The notes under the pieces were generated by a model that saw only the letters and a program-made list of their open reading frames with translations, searched no databases and was not told the origin of the DNA. This document shows positions 6,709 to 8,175 of a stretch of 8,175 bases of DNA, one piece after another (the first letter of the stretch is position 1; each line of letters opens with the position of its first letter). The stretch is from Candidatus Omnitrophota bacterium (GTDB taxonomy: Bacteria > Omnitrophota > Gorgyraeia > Gygaellales > Profunditerraquicolaceae), in assembly GCA_023228185.1 (NCBI GenBank), contig JALOBQ010000037.1, positions 1 through 8,175 of the forward strand, read 5' to 3'. The translations under genes and the position numbers were made by a program.

Positions 6709-7965
6709 TTAGGTGCCCATCTCCCAGCTAGCCAGATATTTCTTTTGCTCATTTGTCAGGGTATCGATGTTGGCGCCCATAGACTTTAATTTTAATCTGG
6801 CGATATTATTATCGATATTTTCCGGAACAGTATAAACCTGCGCTTTAAGCTGTTTATGATTTTTAACCATATATTCGGCGGATAACGCCTGGTTAGCAAA
6901 AGACATATCCATTACAGAAGCAGGATGCCCTTCAGCGGCAGCCAAATTTATCAGGCGGCCCTCGCCAAGAATATAGATCCTTTTGCCATTTCTTAAAATA
7001 TATTCATCGACAAAATCACGCGTCGGCCGGACACCTTTAGAGATCGATTTCAAACCCGGGATATCCAACTCAACATTAAAATGCCCTGAATTACAAACCA
7101 CCGCGCCATCTTTCATCACGGCAAAATGCTCTTTGCGGATAACATGGATATCGCCGGTTACCGTGACAAAAATATCTCCGATTGAAGCTGCTTCTTTGAT
7201 CGTCATCACGCGGAAACCATCCATCATCGCTTCCAAAGCCCGCAATGGCGAAACCTCAACAACAATAACCTTAGCGCCCAGGCCTTTTGCGCGCATTGCC
7301 GCGCCTTTTCCGCACCAACCATAACCGCAAACCACGAAATTGGTACCGGCAATAAGCTTATTTGTCGCCCGCACAATGCCATCTAAAGTGGACTGGCCTG
7401 TGCCATAACGATTATCAAATAGATGTTTGGTCATCGCGTCATTAACAGCGATAATCGGGTAACGTAATTTACCTTCTTTAGCCAATGCCCTTAAGCGAAT
7501 CACTCCGGTAGTTGTTTCTTCCGTGCCGCCGATAATATTGGCGAAATTCTGCTTTGGCTGTTGGTGAATACTACTTACCAGGTCTGCTCCGTCATCCATA
7601 GTAACATCCGGCTTAACTGACAAAACGGATTTTATGTGAGAATAATAAGCTTTAGTATCTTCCCCCTTGATCGCGAATACCGAAATGCGGGAATTCTTAA
7701 CTAAAGACGCAGCTACATCATCCTGAGTAGATAACGGGTTTGAGGCGCAAATATAAACTTCAGCCCCGCCGGCTTTTAAAACTTCCGAAAGCACCGCGGT
7801 TTCCGTAGTAGCATGCAGGCAACAGGCAACCTTTAAGCCTTTAAGCGGTTTTTGTTTAGCGAATCTTTCTTTAATCAATTTCAATACGGGCATATTGTCA
7901 GCCGCCCATTCAATACGTAAAGCGCCTTTTTTAGCTAAATTAATATCCTTAATATCGTATTTCAT
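6709..7965 (-). CDS. ahcY: S-adenosylhomocysteine hydrolase
   Basis: This NAD-dependent enzyme splits S-adenosylhomocysteine into adenosine and homocysteine in the activated-methyl cycle. It has 418 residues, the shorter type that lacks the insertion of longer bacterial forms and the C-terminal KPDHYRY tail of eukaryotic ones. Visible sites are CLHATTET (His51, Thr53, Glu55), STQDD (79-83), DDGADL (Asp125), EETTTGV (Glu150), and MTKHLFDN (Lys180, Asp184, Asn185). The NAD-binding GYGWCGKG and EGHPASVMDMSFANQ near the C-terminus follow. NRYGTGQS has Thr where human has Cys195, as in archaeal and thermophile sequences. The ending YLASWEMGT is also of that type. Hydrolysis of S-inosylhomocysteine, known for the Methanocaldococcus enzyme, cannot be excluded. 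The ATG at 7963-7965 has AGGAG four nt upstream. metK immediately upstream fits a SAM-recycling pair. I found no SAH riboswitch-like structure in the leader. Confidence 0.97.
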   Translation of the reverse strand: MKYDIKDINLAKKGALRIEWAADNMPVLKLIKERFAKQKPLKGLKVACCLHATTETAVLSEVLKAGGAEVYICASNPLSTQDDVAASLVKNSRISVFAIKGEDTKAYYSHIKSVLSVKPDVTMDDGADLVSSIHQQPKQNFANIIGGTEETTTGVIRLRALAKEGKLRYPIIAVNDAMTKHLFDNRYGTGQSTLDGIVRATNKLIAGTNFVVCGYGWCGKGAAMRAKGLGAKVIVVEVSPLRALEAMMDGFRVMTIKEAASIGDIFVTVTGDIHVIRKEHFAVMKDGAVVCNSGHFNVELDIPGLKSISKGVRPTRDFVDEYILRNGKRIYILGEGRLINLAAAEGHPASVMDMSFANQALSAEYMVKNHKQLKAQVYTVPENIDNNIARLKLKSMGANIDTLTNEQKKYLASWEMGT

Positions 7966-7979
7966 TATTCTCCTTTTGT

Positions 7980-8007
7980 CAGCTTTCAGTCATTAGCTTT
8001 CAGCTTT
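7980..8007. repeat. Heptamer array D (CAGCTTT)
   Basis: There are four 7-bp units on the plus strand: CAGCTTT, CAGTCAT, TAGCTTT, CAGCTTT. Units 1 and 4 are identical and unit 2 is the most diverged. It lies just upstream of the ahcY ribosome binding site, so it is probably in the ahcY leader. The unit sequence is unrelated to arrays A-C but the length is the same. Confidence 0.8.
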
Positions 8008-8036
8008 TGTTCTTCCTTACCTTTACTTTTTTACTC

Positions 8037-8091
8037 GTCATTCCCACGCAAGTGGGAATCTCTTTTAGATCCCCGCTTTCGCGGGGATGAC
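8037..8091. repeat. REPIN-like inverted doublet of hairpin units
   Basis: Two 24-nt units in opposite orientation are separated by 7 bp (TCTTTTA). Unit 1 (plus strand, 8037-8060) has an 8-bp stem, ATTCCCAC/GTGGGAAT, with loop GCAA. Unit 2 (minus strand, 8091-8068) has stem ATCCCCGC/GCGGGGAT with loop GAAA. Both begin GTCAT and end ATC. They differ at five positions: two compensatory stem pairs, and the free second base of a GNRA loop. The layout resembles REP doublets mobilised by RAYT transposases, and unit 1 fits the ATTCCC-N8-GGGAAT pattern of Neisseria dRS3. No transposase lies in the window. It could act on metK-ahcY mRNA stability. It lacks the T-tract of an intrinsic terminator. Confidence 0.8.
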
Positions 8092-8095
8092 AATA

Positions 8096-8120
8096 ACTAC
8101 ATACTACCTACTACATACTA
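8096..8120. repeat. Heptamer array C, copy 2
   Basis: There are three units plus four bases on the plus strand: ACTACAT, ACTACCT, ACTACAT, ACTA. On the transcribed strand it starts 5 nt after the metK stop codon. It shares an 11-nt core, AGTATGTAGTA (minus strand), with the array after the aldolase gene about 3.7 kb away. Confidence 0.85.
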
Positions 8121-8125
8121 AACTT

Positions 8126-8175
8126 CTACATCCTCTCCGACTGTTTTCTGATCGCCTCAGCCTTATCTGTCTTCT
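8126..8175 (-). CDS. metK: S-adenosylmethionine synthetase, C-terminal end
   Basis: Only the last 15 codons and the TAG stop are inside the window; the rest lies beyond the right edge. The residues KTDKAEAIRKQSERM follow a partial codon ending in AG, which could encode Glu. This fits the WE(K/R)TDKAE ending of bacterial methionine adenosyltransferase, which makes SAM from methionine and ATP. The neighbouring ahcY, acting on the product of SAM-dependent methylation, supports the call. The short length keeps confidence moderate. Confidence 0.65.
   Translation of the reverse strand, partial: KTDKAEAIRKQSERM

Noticed and set aside
8037..8091. Intrinsic terminator for metK
   Set aside because: The two hairpins are stable, but neither is directly followed by a run of U on the transcribed strand. 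The paired inverted layout fits a REP doublet better.
7966..8125. SAH or SAM riboswitch before ahcY
   Set aside because: The gap is accounted for by heptamer arrays, the hairpin doublet and low-complexity pyrimidine-rich sequence. I could not place the conserved core or pairing of any SAM/SAH riboswitch class.

Overview
The window is about 8.2 kb of ordinary bacterial chromosome. Every real gene lies on the minus strand, so transcription runs from right to left. Read that way, the order is: the last codons of a probable metK (S-adenosylmethionine synthetase), ahcY (S-adenosylhomocysteine hydrolase), pfkA (6-phosphofructokinase), a long class II fructose-bisphosphate-type aldolase, then ilvD, ilvB, ilvN and the first 133 codons of ilvC, which runs off the left edge. 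There are no tRNA, rRNA, CRISPR, phage or transposase genes.

The genes form functional blocks. metK and ahcY belong to the activated-methyl cycle. pfkA and the aldolase catalyse consecutive steps of glycolysis. ilvD-ilvB-ilvN-ilvC encode the shared part of valine/isoleucine synthesis. Spacing within blocks is tight: 3 bp from ahcY to pfkA, 27 bp from pfkA to the aldolase, 0 bp from ilvD to ilvB, a 1-nt TAATG overlap from ilvB to ilvN, and 19 bp from ilvN to ilvC. The only sizeable gaps are 167 bp (aldolase to ilvD) and 160 bp (metK to ahcY). I see no convincing promoter, terminator, riboswitch or leader peptide in either.

The least ordinary content is in those gaps. They are built largely of short tandem repeats with a 7-bp unit, in several unrelated sequence families, and this recalls the heptanucleotide STRR repeats of cyanobacteria. 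One heptamer family occurs in both large gaps, each time starting 5 nt after the stop codon of the upstream gene. The metK-ahcY gap also holds a 55-bp inverted pair of 24-nt hairpin units. The two units differ by compensatory base-pair changes and keep a GNRA loop, so this looks like a REP doublet (REPIN).

Several enzymes deviate from textbook versions. IlvC lacks the usual NADPH-phosphate-binding residues. PfkA has Asn at the normally Asp Mg-ATP position. The aldolase has long N- and C-terminal extensions. IlvD and AhcY resemble the archaeal/thermophile-type subgroups. Moderate GC, short heptamer-filled gaps and this mix of protein types suggest an uncultured, probably anaerobic bacterium. 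Omnitrophota (former OP3) is my best guess, at low to moderate confidence, from general resemblance only.
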